Source: an uncultured Clostridia bacterium (GTDB taxonomy: Bacteria; Bacillota; Clostridia; Oscillospirales; Oscillospiraceae). Taken from it: a DNA stretch of 10,097 nucleotides. The position numbers and the translations under genes are program-made. Within the stretch, counting starts at the first letter, position 1, and every line of letters starts with the position of its first letter. Below, piece after piece: positions 1 to 6,612 of this stretch. The notes beneath the pieces were generated by a model. That model saw only the letters and a program-made list of their open reading frames with translations. It was not told the DNA's origin and did not search any database. The DNA is taken from the NCBI GenBank assembly GCA_946060825.1, contig CAMGPO010000020.1:1-10097 (forward strand), read 5' to 3'.

Positions 1-24
1 GTTTTACCGCGCTGCGCGGAACGG

Positions 25-52
25 TTGACTTTTCTGCGGCCTGTGCTACACT
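25..52 (+). promoter_or_regulatory. Promoter of the DUF1292 gene
   Basis: TTGACT at 25-30 (5 of 6 to the -35 consensus) is followed by a 16-base spacer and TACACT at 47-52 (4 of 6). A TG at 44-45 gives an extended -10. It lies 25 bases before the start codon, so the leader is short. Seen by eye only; the fit to a vegetative sigma-A promoter is good. Confidence 0.65.
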
Positions 53-77
53 GAAAGCAAACAACAGGAGGTGTCCC

Positions 78-398
78 ATGGACCAGGAAATCACATTTGA
101 AATGAATCTCGACGGCGAGCGGGTGACCTGCACCGTCCTCTTTACCTTCTCCTCGGAGGAGACCGGAGCCAACTATATGCTCTATACCCCCGACGACCCC
201 GCCGGGACGGAGGTGCGCCTGATGGCCGCCCGCTTCGACCCCGAGGACGTCACCGTCCTCTACCCGCTGGCCGACGACCGCGACCGGGCCATTGTCCAGA
301 GCTTCCTCGACTACGTCTCCGCCCACACCGGCGAGGAGCTGGGGGAGGAAGCGGAGGAGGATGACGGAATCCGAAACGTGGAGGATCTGCCCTCCTGA
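78..398 (+). CDS. DUF1292 family protein
   Basis: A small, strongly acidic cytoplasmic protein of 106 residues with no membrane segment or signal peptide. The pattern of a short beta-rich domain (residues 5-65), with an N-terminal strand 'ITFEMNLDGE', a central 'NYMLYTPDD' and a 'DPEDVTVLYPLADDRD' segment, followed by an acidic tail, fits DUF1292 (YrzB-like) proteins of Firmicutes, usually 80-110 residues. Their molecular function is not known. The ATG at 78 is preceded by a near-perfect ribosome binding site, AGGAGGTG at 66-73, six bases after its core. The tail from residue 87 is rich in Glu and Asp and probably disordered. It has its own promoter and the next gene has a separate one, so it seems to be a single-gene unit. 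The family assignment rests on pattern memory and is good but not certain. Confidence 0.8.
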   Translation: MDQEITFEMNLDGERVTCTVLFTFSSEETGANYMLYTPDDPAGTEVRLMAARFDPEDVTVLYPLADDRDRAIVQSFLDYVSAHTGEELGEEAEEDDGIRNVEDLPS

Positions 399-475
399 AT
401 GGCCGAATCGTGGCAGAACCGTCCGGTTTATGGGTTTTTGCTGATTTTTTTGTAAAAAGTTGTGAATATTGACCC

Positions 476-504
476 TTGCCCCCATCCTGCTTCAATCGTA
501 TAAT
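476..504 (+). promoter_or_regulatory. Promoter of the MATE-MscS operon
   Basis: A perfect TATAAT at 499-504 stands 17 bases after TTGCCC at 476-481 (4 of 6 to the -35 consensus). Transcription would begin near 511. The TTG at 476 could be read as an upstream start in frame with the MATE gene, but this promoter makes that very unlikely. Confidence 0.7.
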
Positions 505-511
505 ACCCAGA

Positions 512-545
512 GGCCGCAGAGGGGCAAAGCGCCCCTTTCTCGGCC
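512..545 (+). promoter_or_regulatory. 5'-terminal mRNA hairpin in MATE leader
   Basis: The predicted transcript begins almost at the base of a strong hairpin. The outer stem is GGCCG 512-516 with CGGCC 541-545. The inner stem is AGAGGGGC 518-525 with GCCCCTTT 531-538 (one G-U pair), and the loop is AAAGC. It ends six bases before the ribosome binding site GGGAGGA at 552-558. It could protect the 5' end or be part of a regulatory leader. It matches no riboswitch class I recognise. Confidence 0.55.
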
Positions 546-565
546 GGAAATGGGAGGACGGAGCG

Positions 566-1969
566 ATGAAACGCAGTGCTGAAATCGATATGTGCAACGG
601 CCCGGTGACGGGCAAGATCATCCTGTTTGCCATTCCGCTGATGCTGTCGGGTATGCTGCAGCTTTTGTTCAACGCCGCCGACGTCATGGTGGTGGGCCAG
701 TTCTGCGGCAGCACATCCCTGGCCGCCGTCGGCTCCAACGGCGCGGTGGTCAACCTGCTGGTCAACCTGTTCCTCGGCGTCTCCGTGGGCACCAACGTGC
801 TTGTTGCCCGGGAGATCGGCCGCCAGCACGCCGACCGGGTGTTCCGGGCGGTACACTCGTCCATCCTGCTCTCTTTCATCATCGGCATTTTCACCGGCGT
901 CTTCGGCTCCACTATGGCTCCGAAGCTGCTCCATCTCATCAGTGTCCCCGATGACGTTTTGCCCCTGGCCTCCCTCTACCTGCGCATCTATTTCGTCGGC
1001 ATCCCCGCCACGGTGGTCTACAACTTTGGCGCGGCCATCCTCCGGGCCGTCGGCGACACGAAGCATCCCCTCTACTACCTGACCATCGCCGGCGTCATCA
1101 ATGTGGTCTGCAACGTCATCTTTGTCTGCTTCTTCAAGCTGGACGTTGCCGGTGTGGCCATCGCCTCGGCTCTGTCCCAGTACGTCTCCGCTTTCCTGGT
1201 GTTGGGATGCCTGATGCGTAAGGAGAACAGCTGCCGCCTGAGCCTGCGGATGCTGCGGCTCTATAAAAAGGAGACGCTGGAGATGATCCGCATCGGCATC
1301 CCCGCCGGCCTGCAGGGTACGATCTTTTCTGTCTCCAACGTCCTGATCCAGTCCTCCATCAACGGCTTCGGCTCCACGGTCATCGCCGGCAATGCCGCCG
1401 GAGGCAACATCGATCAGCTCGTTTACATTGCCATGAACTCCTTCCACCACGCGGCTGTCTCCTTCGTGAGCCAGAACGTCGGCGCGGGCAAGGTGGATCG
1501 TGTCCCCCACATCGCCGTGGGCTGCTATGGCCTCGTGGCCATTGTGGGGCTTGCCACCGGCGGGCTGTTCTATCTGCTGGGCCGTCCGCTGCTGTCCATC
1601 TTCTCGCCGGAACCGGCGGTCATCGACGCCGGTATGGTGCGCCTGAGCTGGGTCTGCCTGCCTTACTTCCTCTGCGGCCTGATGGACGTGGGCTGCGGTG
1701 TTGTCCGCGGCATGGGTCGGGCATGGATGCCCATGATCGTCAGCACCCTGGGCGCCTGCGTGCTGCGCGTGATCTGGATTTATACCGTCTTTGCCTGGGA
1801 TCCCCGGCTGTCCATCCTCTATATGTCCTATCCGGTGACCTGGATCGTCACCGCCGCCGTCCATACGATCTGCGCTGTCCTGCTGATCCGCCGTCTGAAA
1901 AACCGTGTCCAGCGCTCTGCTGTCCACCAGATGCCGGCTTTGGAGCTGGGGCTGCGCGACGAAACCTGA
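566..1969 (+). CDS. MATE family efflux transporter
   Basis: An integral membrane antiporter of 467 residues, the usual MATE length, expected to export organic cations, drugs or metabolites in exchange for sodium or protons. The N-terminal family hallmark runs over residues 12-48: a 'GPVTGKI' start, 'IPLML', 'LFNAADVMVVG' in the first helix pair. It recurs in degenerate form in the second half, near 'IPAGLQGTIFSVSNVLIQ', as expected of two six-helix bundles. About twelve hydrophobic helices can be counted. The ATG at 566 was chosen because GGGAGGA (552-558) sits seven bases before it; a TTG at 476 in the same frame lies inside the promoter. The tail from about residue 445 is polar and cytoplasmic. 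The MscS gene follows after 15 bases, so the two are cotranscribed. Family certain; substrate and coupling ion cannot be read from the sequence. Confidence 0.95.
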   Translation: MKRSAEIDMCNGPVTGKIILFAIPLMLSGMLQLLFNAADVMVVGQFCGSTSLAAVGSNGAVVNLLVNLFLGVSVGTNVLVAREIGRQHADRVFRAVHSSILLSFIIGIFTGVFGSTMAPKLLHLISVPDDVLPLASLYLRIYFVGIPATVVYNFGAAILRAVGDTKHPLYYLTIAGVINVVCNVIFVCFFKLDVAGVAIASALSQYVSAFLVLGCLMRKENSCRLSLRMLRLYKKETLEMIRIGIPAGLQGTIFSVSNVLIQSSINGFGSTVIAGNAAGGNIDQLVYIAMNSFHHAAVSFVSQNVGAGKVDRVPHIAVGCYGLVAIVGLATGGLFYLLGRPLLSIFSPEPAVIDAGMVRLSWVCLPYFLCGLMDVGCGVVRGMGRAWMPMIVSTLGACVLRVIWIYTVFAWDPRLSILYMSYPVTWIVTAAVHTICAVLLIRRLKNRVQRSAVHQMPALELGLRDET

Positions 1970-1984
1970 GAAAGGAATGCGTCT

Positions 1985-2812
1985 ATGCCCCTTCTGACCG
2001 CTGTTGCCGATGTGGAGGAACAGGCCAGCAGCTTTTCTGAATTCCTCAAAAGCCTGACCTGGGACAAGGTTCTGCCCGCTGCGATCCTCCTCATTGTCTG
2101 CCTGATCCTGACGAAGATCCTGACGACCCTCTTCGACAAGGCCATCGCCCGCTCGAAGATCGACCGGACGCTCCACCCGCTGCTGCATTCGGTCTTTAAG
2201 ACGCTGCTGCTCATCCTGGCCCTGCTGGTAGTCACTGGCAGCCTGGGCGTGGACGTGTCCGTTCTGGTGGCCATCCTCAGCGTCGTCTCCCTGGCGGTCT
2301 CCCTGGCCGTCCAGGGCACCCTCTCCAACATTGTCGGCGGCCTCGTGATCCTGACGGCCCATCCCTTCCGGGTAGGCGACTATGTGGACATCGGCGGCAC
2401 CGCCGGAACGGTGGAACGCATCGGCCTGACCTACACCGACCTCTGCACGCCGGGCAACCAGCAGGTACACGTGCCCAACAGCCAGGTGTCCGGCTCCACG
2501 GTCACCAACTTCACCGCCGCGGGCACCCGCCGGCTGGAGCTGACCGTCTCCGCCTCCTACGGGGACGGGACCGAGGCCGTCAAGGCAGCGCTGCTGGAGG
2601 CCTGCCGCGTGGAGGGCGTTCTCGCAGAGCCTGCGCCGGAGGCCCATGTGGCCGCCTACGGCGACTCGGCCGTCGAGTATATCCTGCGGGCCTGGGCGCC
2701 GGTGGACATCTACTGGGATGTCTACTATGCTGTTCTGGAGCGGGTGCGCACCGCCTTTGAGGCAAACGGCATCACCATGACCTACCCCCATCTTAATATC
2801 CACACCCAATGA
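1985..2812 (+). CDS. MscS family small-conductance mechanosensitive channel
   Basis: A 275-residue channel that opens under membrane tension and releases solutes during osmotic down-shock. Three hydrophobic helices lie at about residues 29-49, 68-87 and 91-125. The third is the pore-lining helix, rich in Gly, Ala, Val and Ser and ending in 'VQGTLSNIVGGLVIL'. The family motif PFRVGDYV follows at 127-134, then the beta domain with 'GTVERIGLTYT'. The alpha/beta domain ends with 'GITMTYPHLNIHT', the counterpart of the MscS C-terminal motif. The length is typical of a minimal MscS. ATG 1985 has AAAGGA at 1971-1976, eight bases upstream. It is the second gene of the MATE operon and is followed at once by a terminator. 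Whether the pairing is functional or incidental is not clear. Confidence 0.95.
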   Translation: MPLLTAVADVEEQASSFSEFLKSLTWDKVLPAAILLIVCLILTKILTTLFDKAIARSKIDRTLHPLLHSVFKTLLLILALLVVTGSLGVDVSVLVAILSVVSLAVSLAVQGTLSNIVGGLVILTAHPFRVGDYVDIGGTAGTVERIGLTYTDLCTPGNQQVHVPNSQVSGSTVTNFTAAGTRRLELTVSASYGDGTEAVKAALLEACRVEGVLAEPAPEAHVAAYGDSAVEYILRAWAPVDIYWDVYYAVLERVRTAFEANGITMTYPHLNIHTQ

Positions 2813-2818
2813 AACGTT

Positions 2819-2847
2819 GCGCCGGGCCTCTGGTCCGGCGCTTTTTT
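2819..2847 (+). terminator. Terminator of the MATE-MscS operon
   Basis: A ten-pair stem, GCGCCGGGCC 2819-2828 with GGTCCGGCGC 2832-2841 (one G-U pair), has a TCT loop and is followed directly by six T. It starts seven bases after the stop codon. This is a textbook intrinsic terminator. Confidence 0.93.
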
Positions 2848-2914
2848 GCGGGTGACTCCGAATACTTTGTGCATAAAATTGTGGAAACTGTGCAAAACAT
2901 GGAGGATTTTCACG

Positions 2915-2934
2915 CCGTTTTTTGGAGAAAACGG
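2915..2934 (+). repeat. Inverted repeat upstream of the ABC transporter promoter
   Basis: CCGTTTT at 2915-2921 and AAAACGG at 2928-2934 form a perfect seven-base inverted repeat around TTGGAG. It ends four bases before the candidate -35 element. The position suits a regulator binding site better than a terminator, because no T run follows. The protein that might bind is unknown. Confidence 0.45.
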
Positions 2935-2937
2935 GCA

Positions 2938-2984
2938 TTGCTTTTTCGAGAGATCATGCTAGTATATTAGTACACTATCATAAT
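2938..2984 (+). promoter_or_regulatory. Probable promoter of the amino-acid ABC operon
   Basis: TTGCTT at 2938-2943 is 16 bases before TAGTAT at 2960-2965, with TG at 2957-2958 as extended -10. Two other -10-like hexamers lie close by, TATATT at 2963-2968 and CATAAT at 2979-2984, so the exact start is ambiguous. The AT-rich segment stands out between two GC-rich genes. Confidence 0.5.
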
Positions 2985-3001
2985 AAAGCGATTGACGCTT
3001 T
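2985..3001 (+). other. Short hairpin in the receptor gene leader
   Basis: AAAGCG 2985-2990 pairs with CGCTTT 2996-3001 around ATTGA. It sits just before the ribosome binding site AAGGAG (3006-3011). Six pairs, three of them A-T, make a weak structure; it may only be chance or a part of the 5' untranslated region. Confidence 0.3.
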
Positions 3002-3021
3002 GAAGAAGGAGAGAATTGAAC

Positions 3022-3882
3022 ATGAAAAAATGGATTGCCATACTGTTGGCTCTGGTGCTCTGCCTGGGCCTGCTGACCGCCTGCGGCAGTAAGGCCGAGG
3101 AACCTGCTGCCGAAGAATCTGCTGCCGAAGAACCTGCTGCGGAAGCGCCTGCCGAAAGTGGAGAAACGACCACCTTCACCGTTGGCTTTGACGCTGAGTA
3201 CGCCCCCTACGGCTACATGGGAGAGGACGGCGAGTACACCGGCTTCGACCTCGAGATGGCAGAAGCTGTCTGCGAGATCTACGGCTGGGAGCTGGTCAAG
3301 AAGCCCATCAACTGGGACTCCAAGGACATGGAGCTGAACTCCGGCACCATCGACTGCATCTGGAACGGCTTCACTGTGACCGGCCGTGAGAACGACTACA
3401 CCTGGACGGATCCCTATGTGGACAACAGCATTGTCTGGGTCGTCAAGAGCGATTCCGGCATCGAGACTGAGGCCGATCTGGCCGGCAAGAACGTCGTCAC
3501 CCAGTCCGGTTCCTCCGCCTACACGGCTCTGACCGCTGAGGAGGACAACGACGAGAACCTGGCTCTGGCCGCCACCTTTGCCGATCTCCAGAGCGTCGCC
3601 GACTACAACACCGCCTTTGCAAATCTGGATTCCGGCCTGGTGGACGCCATTGCAGTCGACATCGGCATCGCCCAGTATCAGCTGAACTCCCGCAATGATG
3701 ACAGCCTGAAGATGCTCGACGAGCCCTTGTCCACGGAGCAGTACGCCATCGGCTTCAAGCTGGGCAACACCGAGCTGCGCGACAAGGTGCAGGAGGCTCT
3801 GAACCAGCTGGTCGAGAACGGCACCTTCATGGAGCTGGCTGAGAAGTACGAGCTGGCCGACATGGTCTGCCTCGGTAAATAA
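3022..3882 (+). CDS. Amino-acid ABC transporter substrate-binding lipoprotein
   Basis: The extracellular receptor of an amino-acid importer, 286 residues. It has a lipoprotein signal: Lys2-Lys3, a hydrophobic core, then the lipobox LTAC with Cys21 as the lipidated residue. A low-complexity Ala/Glu/Pro linker (about 22-48) tethers the domain. The rest is a family 3 solute-binding fold: 'FTVGFDAEYAPYGY' as first strand, 'GFDLEMAEAV', 'MELNSGTIDCIWNGFTVTGRE', whose Arg typically binds the ligand carboxylate, and the 'DLAGKNVVTQSGSSAY' hinge region. ATG 3022 has AAGGAG ten bases upstream; the TTG at 3016 is too close to that site. The permease and ATPase follow on the same strand. The 'WDSKDMELNSG' segment is typical of clostridial polar amino-acid or cystine receptors, but the exact ligand is not determined. 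Confidence 0.94.
   Translation: MKKWIAILLALVLCLGLLTACGSKAEEPAAEESAAEEPAAEAPAESGETTTFTVGFDAEYAPYGYMGEDGEYTGFDLEMAEAVCEIYGWELVKKPINWDSKDMELNSGTIDCIWNGFTVTGRENDYTWTDPYVDNSIVWVVKSDSGIETEADLAGKNVVTQSGSSAYTALTAEEDNDENLALAATFADLQSVADYNTAFANLDSGLVDAIAVDIGIAQYQLNSRNDDSLKMLDEPLSTEQYAIGFKLGNTELRDKVQEALNQLVENGTFMELAEKYELADMVCLGK
3094..3153 (+). repeat. 15-base tandem repeat in the lipoprotein linker
   Basis: Four copies of a 15-base unit related to GCCGAAGAACCTGCT start at 3094, 3109, 3124 and 3139. They encode AEEPA, AEESA, AEEPA and AEAPA. The first three copies differ by one or two bases; the fourth is more diverged. The repeat sets the length of the disordered tether between the lipid anchor and the binding domain and could change by slippage. 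Confidence 0.85.
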
Positions 3883-3890
3883 CATCCCAT

Positions 3891-3943
3891 CCGGAGCGGA
3901 AGGGACGGCATGCTGCGGCCTGCCGCCCCTTGTTCCGGTTTTT
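3891..3943 (+). terminator. Intercistronic hairpin with T run (probable partial terminator)
   Basis: Between receptor and permease, CCGGA at 3891-3895, AAGGG and CGGCA on the left arm pair with TGCCG, CCCTT and TCCGG (to 3938) on the right arm, with small internal loops. Five T follow at 3939-3943. The permease ribosome binding site begins three bases later. A leaky terminator or 3'-protecting hairpin here would raise receptor levels over membrane components, a known arrangement in ABC importers. The read-through level cannot be judged. Confidence 0.6.
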
Positions 3944-3959
3944 GGAAAGGATTCCGCTT

Positions 3960-4682
3960 ATGCCTTTTGATGTCATTCTCCGGCAGCTCACTGTCGGCTT
4001 CGGCAAGACGCTTCTGATTTTCGGCCTGACGCTGGCTTTCTCGCTGCCTCTTGGACTGGTGGTCTGCCTGGGCCGGATGTCCAAATGGGCGCCCTTCCGT
4101 GCCCTTGCCGGTGACGGGAGCAAGCCCTGCTCCGGTCTGGTCCGGGCTTTGGCGACGTTCCGCCCCATCCAGCTCATCTTCAAATTTTTCATCTCGATTC
4201 TCCGCGGCACGCCCCTGATGCTGCAACTCTTGGTGGTCTGCTATGGGCCCTACTACCTGTTCCACGCCAAGCTATCGGCAACCTGGACCTTTACGGCCCT
4301 GATTATCGGCTTCGTTATCAACTACGCGGCCTACTTTGCAGAGATCTACCGGGGCGGCATTGAGTCCATGCCCGTGGGCCAGTACGAGGCCGCAGAGGTG
4401 CTGGGCTATACGAAAGTGCAGACTTTCTTCAAAATCATTCTGCCTCAGGTCATTAAGCGGGTGCTGCCCTCCGTGACCAATGAGGTCATCACTCTGGTTA
4501 AGGACACCTCCCTGGCCTTTGTGCTGGCCTATGCGGAGATGTTCACCCTGGCCAAGCAGATCGCCGCGGCAAAGACCACTTTTGCACCTCTCTTTGTGGC
4601 CGGCGTGTTCTACTTTGTGTTCAACGCCGTAGTGGCCTACGTCATGGAGTTCTTCGAGAAGAAGATGTCCTACTACCGCTGA
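3960..4682 (+). CDS. Amino-acid ABC transporter permease
   Basis: The membrane subunit of the importer, 240 residues, of the HisM/GlnP type. Helices lie at about residues 14-36, 84-101, 108-128, 175-196 and 208-230. The EAA loop that docks on the ATPase is clear at 142-163: [22 protein letters not shown] without its usual glycine deviating. '[10 protein letters not shown]' at 80-89 is the family motif before the second helix. Between the first helix and that motif the cytoplasmic stretch (about 45-78) is some twenty residues longer than in ordinary members. ATG 3960 has AAAGGA at 3946-3951; a TTG at 3930 in frame lies within the intercistronic hairpin and is rejected. Its stop is 11 bases before the ATPase start. 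As the only permease gene here, it probably works as a homodimer. Confidence 0.94.
   Translation: MPFDVILRQLTVGFGKTLLIFGLTLAFSLPLGLVVCLGRMSKWAPFRALAGDGSKPCSGLVRALATFRPIQLIFKFFISILRGTPLMLQLLVVCYGPYYLFHAKLSATWTFTALIIGFVINYAAYFAEIYRGGIESMPVGQYEAAEVLGYTKVQTFFKIILPQVIKRVLPSVTNEVITLVKDTSLAFVLAYAEMFTLAKQIAAAKTTFAPLFVAGVFYFVFNAVVAYVMEFFEKKMSYYR
4113..4137 (+). repeat. Inverted repeat inside the permease insertion
   Basis: GGAGCA 4117-4122 and TGCTCC 4128-4133 form a perfect inverted repeat around AGCCC, extended by GAC 4113-4115 and GTC 4135-4137 after one mismatch. It encodes residues 52-60 (DGSKPCSGL), the middle of the extra cytoplasmic segment. It may be chance in GC-rich coding sequence. Confidence 0.4.
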
Positions 4683-4693
4683 GGAGGCTCCCC

Positions 4694-5455
4694 ATGAAAC
4701 TGCTTGAGATGAATCACATTCAGAAGAGCTTCGGCGAACTGGATGTTCTGAAGAATATCAGCCTCTCGGTGGAGGAGAGCGAGGTTGTCGCTATCATCGG
4801 GCCGTCCGGCTCCGGCAAATCTACACTGCTCCGCTGCGCCACCTTCCTCGAGACCATTGACAGCGGCTCCATCGCCTATGACGGCCGCGTTGCCGCCCAA
4901 AACGACGAAACAGAGCGGGCAAAATATGTGTCCGCCGGGGAACTGAAACGGTTCCGGAGCTGCTTCGGCCTGGTATTCCAGAACTTCAACCTGTTTCCCC
5001 ACTACACGGTCTTGAAAAATGTCACGGATGCTCCGATCTCGGTGCAGAAGCGTTCCAGAGTGGAGGCGGAGGCCGAGGCCCGGGCACTGCTCGCCAAGAT
5101 GGGCCTCTCCGACAAGGCGGACTGCTATCCCTATCAGCTCTCCGGAGGCCAGCAGCAGCGGGTGTCCATCGTCCGGGCTCTGGCCATGAATCCCCAGATC
5201 CTCTTCTTTGACGAGCCAACCTCGGCTCTGGATCCGGAGCTGACCCAGGAGGTGCTGAAAGTCATCCGCGGCCTCGCGGAGGAGCATATGACCATGGTGA
5301 TTGTGACCCATGAGATGGCCTTTGCCAATGCTGTGGCCGACCGCGTCATTTTCATGGACGGAGGCGTCGTGGTGGAGGAGGGCCCGCCCAGCGAGGTCTT
5401 TGGAAATCCCCAGTGCGAGCGGACAAAACGCTTCCTCGAACAATATCAGAACTGA
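4694..5455 (+). CDS. Amino-acid ABC transporter ATP-binding protein (GlnQ/HisP type)
   Basis: The cytoplasmic ATPase that powers the importer, 253 residues and full length. Walker A is GPSGSGKST at 36-44, the Q-loop glutamine is Gln96 in '[10 protein letters not shown]', the signature is LSGGQQQR at 149-156, Walker B is ILFFDEP at 169-175, the D-loop is SALD at 177-180 and the switch histidine is His206. All catalytic elements are intact. The 'FNLFPH' segment and the length are typical of polar amino-acid importers. GAGGAGG at 4681-4687 overlaps the permease stop codon and sits six bases before ATG 4694, so translation is probably coupled. It is the last gene of the operon; a terminator follows within four bases of the stop codon. 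Confidence 0.97.
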   Translation: MKLLEMNHIQKSFGELDVLKNISLSVEESEVVAIIGPSGSGKSTLLRCATFLETIDSGSIAYDGRVAAQNDETERAKYVSAGELKRFRSCFGLVFQNFNLFPHYTVLKNVTDAPISVQKRSRVEAEAEARALLAKMGLSDKADCYPYQLSGGQQQRVSIVRALAMNPQILFFDEPTSALDPELTQEVLKVIRGLAEEHMTMVIVTHEMAFANAVADRVIFMDGGVVVEEGPPSEVFGNPQCERTKRFLEQYQN

Positions 5456-5458
5456 AAG

Positions 5459-5489
5459 AAGCGCCGTAGCGGCTGCTCCGGCGCTTTTT
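5459..5489 (+). terminator. Terminator of the ABC transporter operon
   Basis: AAGCGCCG 5459-5466 pairs with CGGCGCTT 5479-5486, with an inner AGC/GCT pairing, and the T run covers 5485-5489. It lies between two convergent genes. Read from the other strand, the hairpin is followed by a TTCTTTC stretch, so it may also weakly stop the minus-strand transcript. Confidence 0.9.
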
Positions 5490-5528
5490 GTCACGCAAAA
5501 TCTTTATCCCATCTTAATGCGAGGCGCG

Positions 5529-6302
5529 CTATTCTATAGACAGAAGCTGTGCAGCGCCCAGTGTGACCGGGCCGCCGATGCGGATGGACCGCACCCGTCC
5601 GCCTTCACAGACTGTCTCGGTCCGGATGACGCCGCCGGGCTGTCGCAGTGCCAGCCGCCGGAGGCCGTCCGGCGCGGATTGGGCGTCCCGCCAGGCCGCC
5701 GCCGTGGAACCGGAAGCACAGCTCCGCTCCCAAACCAGGGTGTCCGTGCCCCGAACGTAGACGGCGGGGATCATCTGACCGCCGTGGAGGAACATCACGC
5801 CCGCCGCCGGCAGGTGAAAACGCGCCGCCGCCTCGGGCAAAAGGCGGGCGACCGTCTCCGGAGAAAGGGGAGGCAGGTCCCCAACGAGGTGGACGATGCC
5901 CTCAAAGCAGACCGCCGTGAAGTCCGCGCCGCCGAGGCGGACGTTCTCCGCAAAATGCGGCAGGGGCATATCCGCCCAGGCTTCACCGCCGCCGGTTTCC
6001 ACCGTCAGCAGGCGGCTGCAGCCACTCATCTCCACGGCCACGGCTCCGTCCCGGCCACGTTTCCGGGCCTGCCAGAGGCCGGCGCAGCGGGCCGCGTTTC
6101 CGCAGAACTCGCCGCCCATCATTTCCAGCCGGACTTCGCCGCCCATCCGCGGCGCGGTCAGAAAGCCGACCTGTTCTCCGCAGAGCTCCGGCAGGGCCAG
6201 CAGACGGCCTGCCGCGGTTCGGTAATCCGACGGCGGCACCGGCGATTCGACCAGCAGCGTCACGTTTCCGGCGGGATCCGCCGCCGTCACCCTGAGCTCC
6301 AT
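5529..6302 (-). CDS. Diaminopimelate epimerase-fold amino-acid racemase/epimerase, substrate unknown
   Basis: A cofactor-free, two-cysteine racemase of the DapF superfamily, 257 residues. The two catalytic motifs are visible, one in each half: GGEFCGNAARCAG at 63-75 with Cys67, and WERSCASGSTA at 191-201 with Cys195. Both differ from true DapF. Its N-terminal 'MHGxGNDF' signature is replaced by 'AADPAGNVTLLV', and the second motif lacks about five residues found between the DapF 'ER' and its 'ACGTG'. The CGNA and ERSC-type motifs resemble the histidine-racemase (CntK-like) branch as I recall it, so a different amino-acid substrate is likely; this is inference. ATG 6302 is the only start before an in-frame stop at 6327-6329; the ribosome binding site (GGGG, about eight bases upstream) is weak. 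It is a single gene, convergent with the ABC operon and divergent from the ATPase operon. Confidence 0.85.
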   Translation of the reverse strand: MELRVTAADPAGNVTLLVESPVPPSDYRTAAGRLLALPELCGEQVGFLTAPRMGGEVRLEMMGGEFCGNAARCAGLWQARKRGRDGAVAVEMSGCSRLLTVETGGGEAWADMPLPHFAENVRLGGADFTAVCFEGIVHLVGDLPPLSPETVARLLPEAAARFHLPAAGVMFLHGGQMIPAVYVRGTDTLVWERSCASGSTAAAWRDAQSAPDGLRRLALRQPGGVIRTETVCEGGRVRSIRIGGPVTLGAAQLLSIE

Positions 6303-6350
6303 GATCTCGCCCCGCTTTCTGCTGTCCTAAAAAACGCCAAGACATTATAG

Positions 6351-6379
6351 ATTATAGCACAGGAAAAAACAGACTGCAA
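6351..6379 (-). promoter_or_regulatory. Promoter of the epimerase gene
   Basis: Read on the minus strand, a perfect TATAAT (6356 down to 6351) has an extended TG motif one base upstream and lies 17 bases after TTGCAG (6379 down to 6374; 3 of 6 to the -35 consensus). A second TATA-like hexamer sits at 6344-6349. The start codon is about 48 bases downstream. Confidence 0.65.
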
Positions 6380-6557
6380 TGCTGGGAATACAATCTTTTT
6401 TTGATTTTTCATTCGTGTTTTTGAAAGGCGTTATGAATTATTCGTGCAGGTATTCTTGCAAAATGAAGGAGGGAGCGGAAACCCGGCGCGCCTATCCCGC
6501 TGATTTGGTTGATCCTATAAAAAATCGAGGATTTTTCAGCTTTTTTTTGGATTCCTA

Positions 6558-6586
6558 TTGATTTCGCCGGGGGAAAAGAGTATCAT
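6558..6586 (+). promoter_or_regulatory. Promoter of the V-type ATPase operon
   Basis: TTGATT at 6558-6563 (4 of 6) and TATCAT at 6581-6586 (5 of 6) are separated by exactly 17 bases. Transcription would start near 6593, in or beside the small palindrome ACATATGT (6589-6596), leaving a leader of about 155 bases before the first gene. Confidence 0.65.
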
Positions 6587-6612
6587 AAACATATGTCCAC
6601 AGCAGGGTATCT

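Noticed and set aside
7..19. CCGCG/CGCGG hairpin at the window start
   Set aside because: Only five pairs and no T run on its downstream side; it may be the remainder of an upstream feature that cannot be judged from here.
399..451. Possible terminator after the DUF1292 gene
   Set aside because: The only hairpin (416-429) has five pairs, one G-U, and the T run at 445-451 is 15 bases away, so it does not have the form of an intrinsic terminator.
428..2938. Minus-strand open frame of 836 codons opposite the MATE and MscS genes
   Set aside because: It mirrors two clearly real genes, its product is low-complexity (rich in Gly, Asp, His, Gln) with no domain, and it would run through the terminator and promoter. 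It is an antisense shadow favoured by GC-rich codon use.
5310..6350. Plus-strand open frame of 346 codons across the ATPase end and the epimerase
   Set aside because: It crosses a strong terminator, overlaps the 3' end of the ATPase gene in another frame and is antisense to the epimerase, whose catalytic motifs are intact.
6379..6561. Short open frame of 60 codons (or 43 from ATG 6433) in the divergent region
   Set aside because: The ribosome binding site is poor, the DNA is AT-rich like non-coding sequence, the end overlaps the ATPase promoter, and no family is recognised. A small leader peptide cannot be fully excluded.
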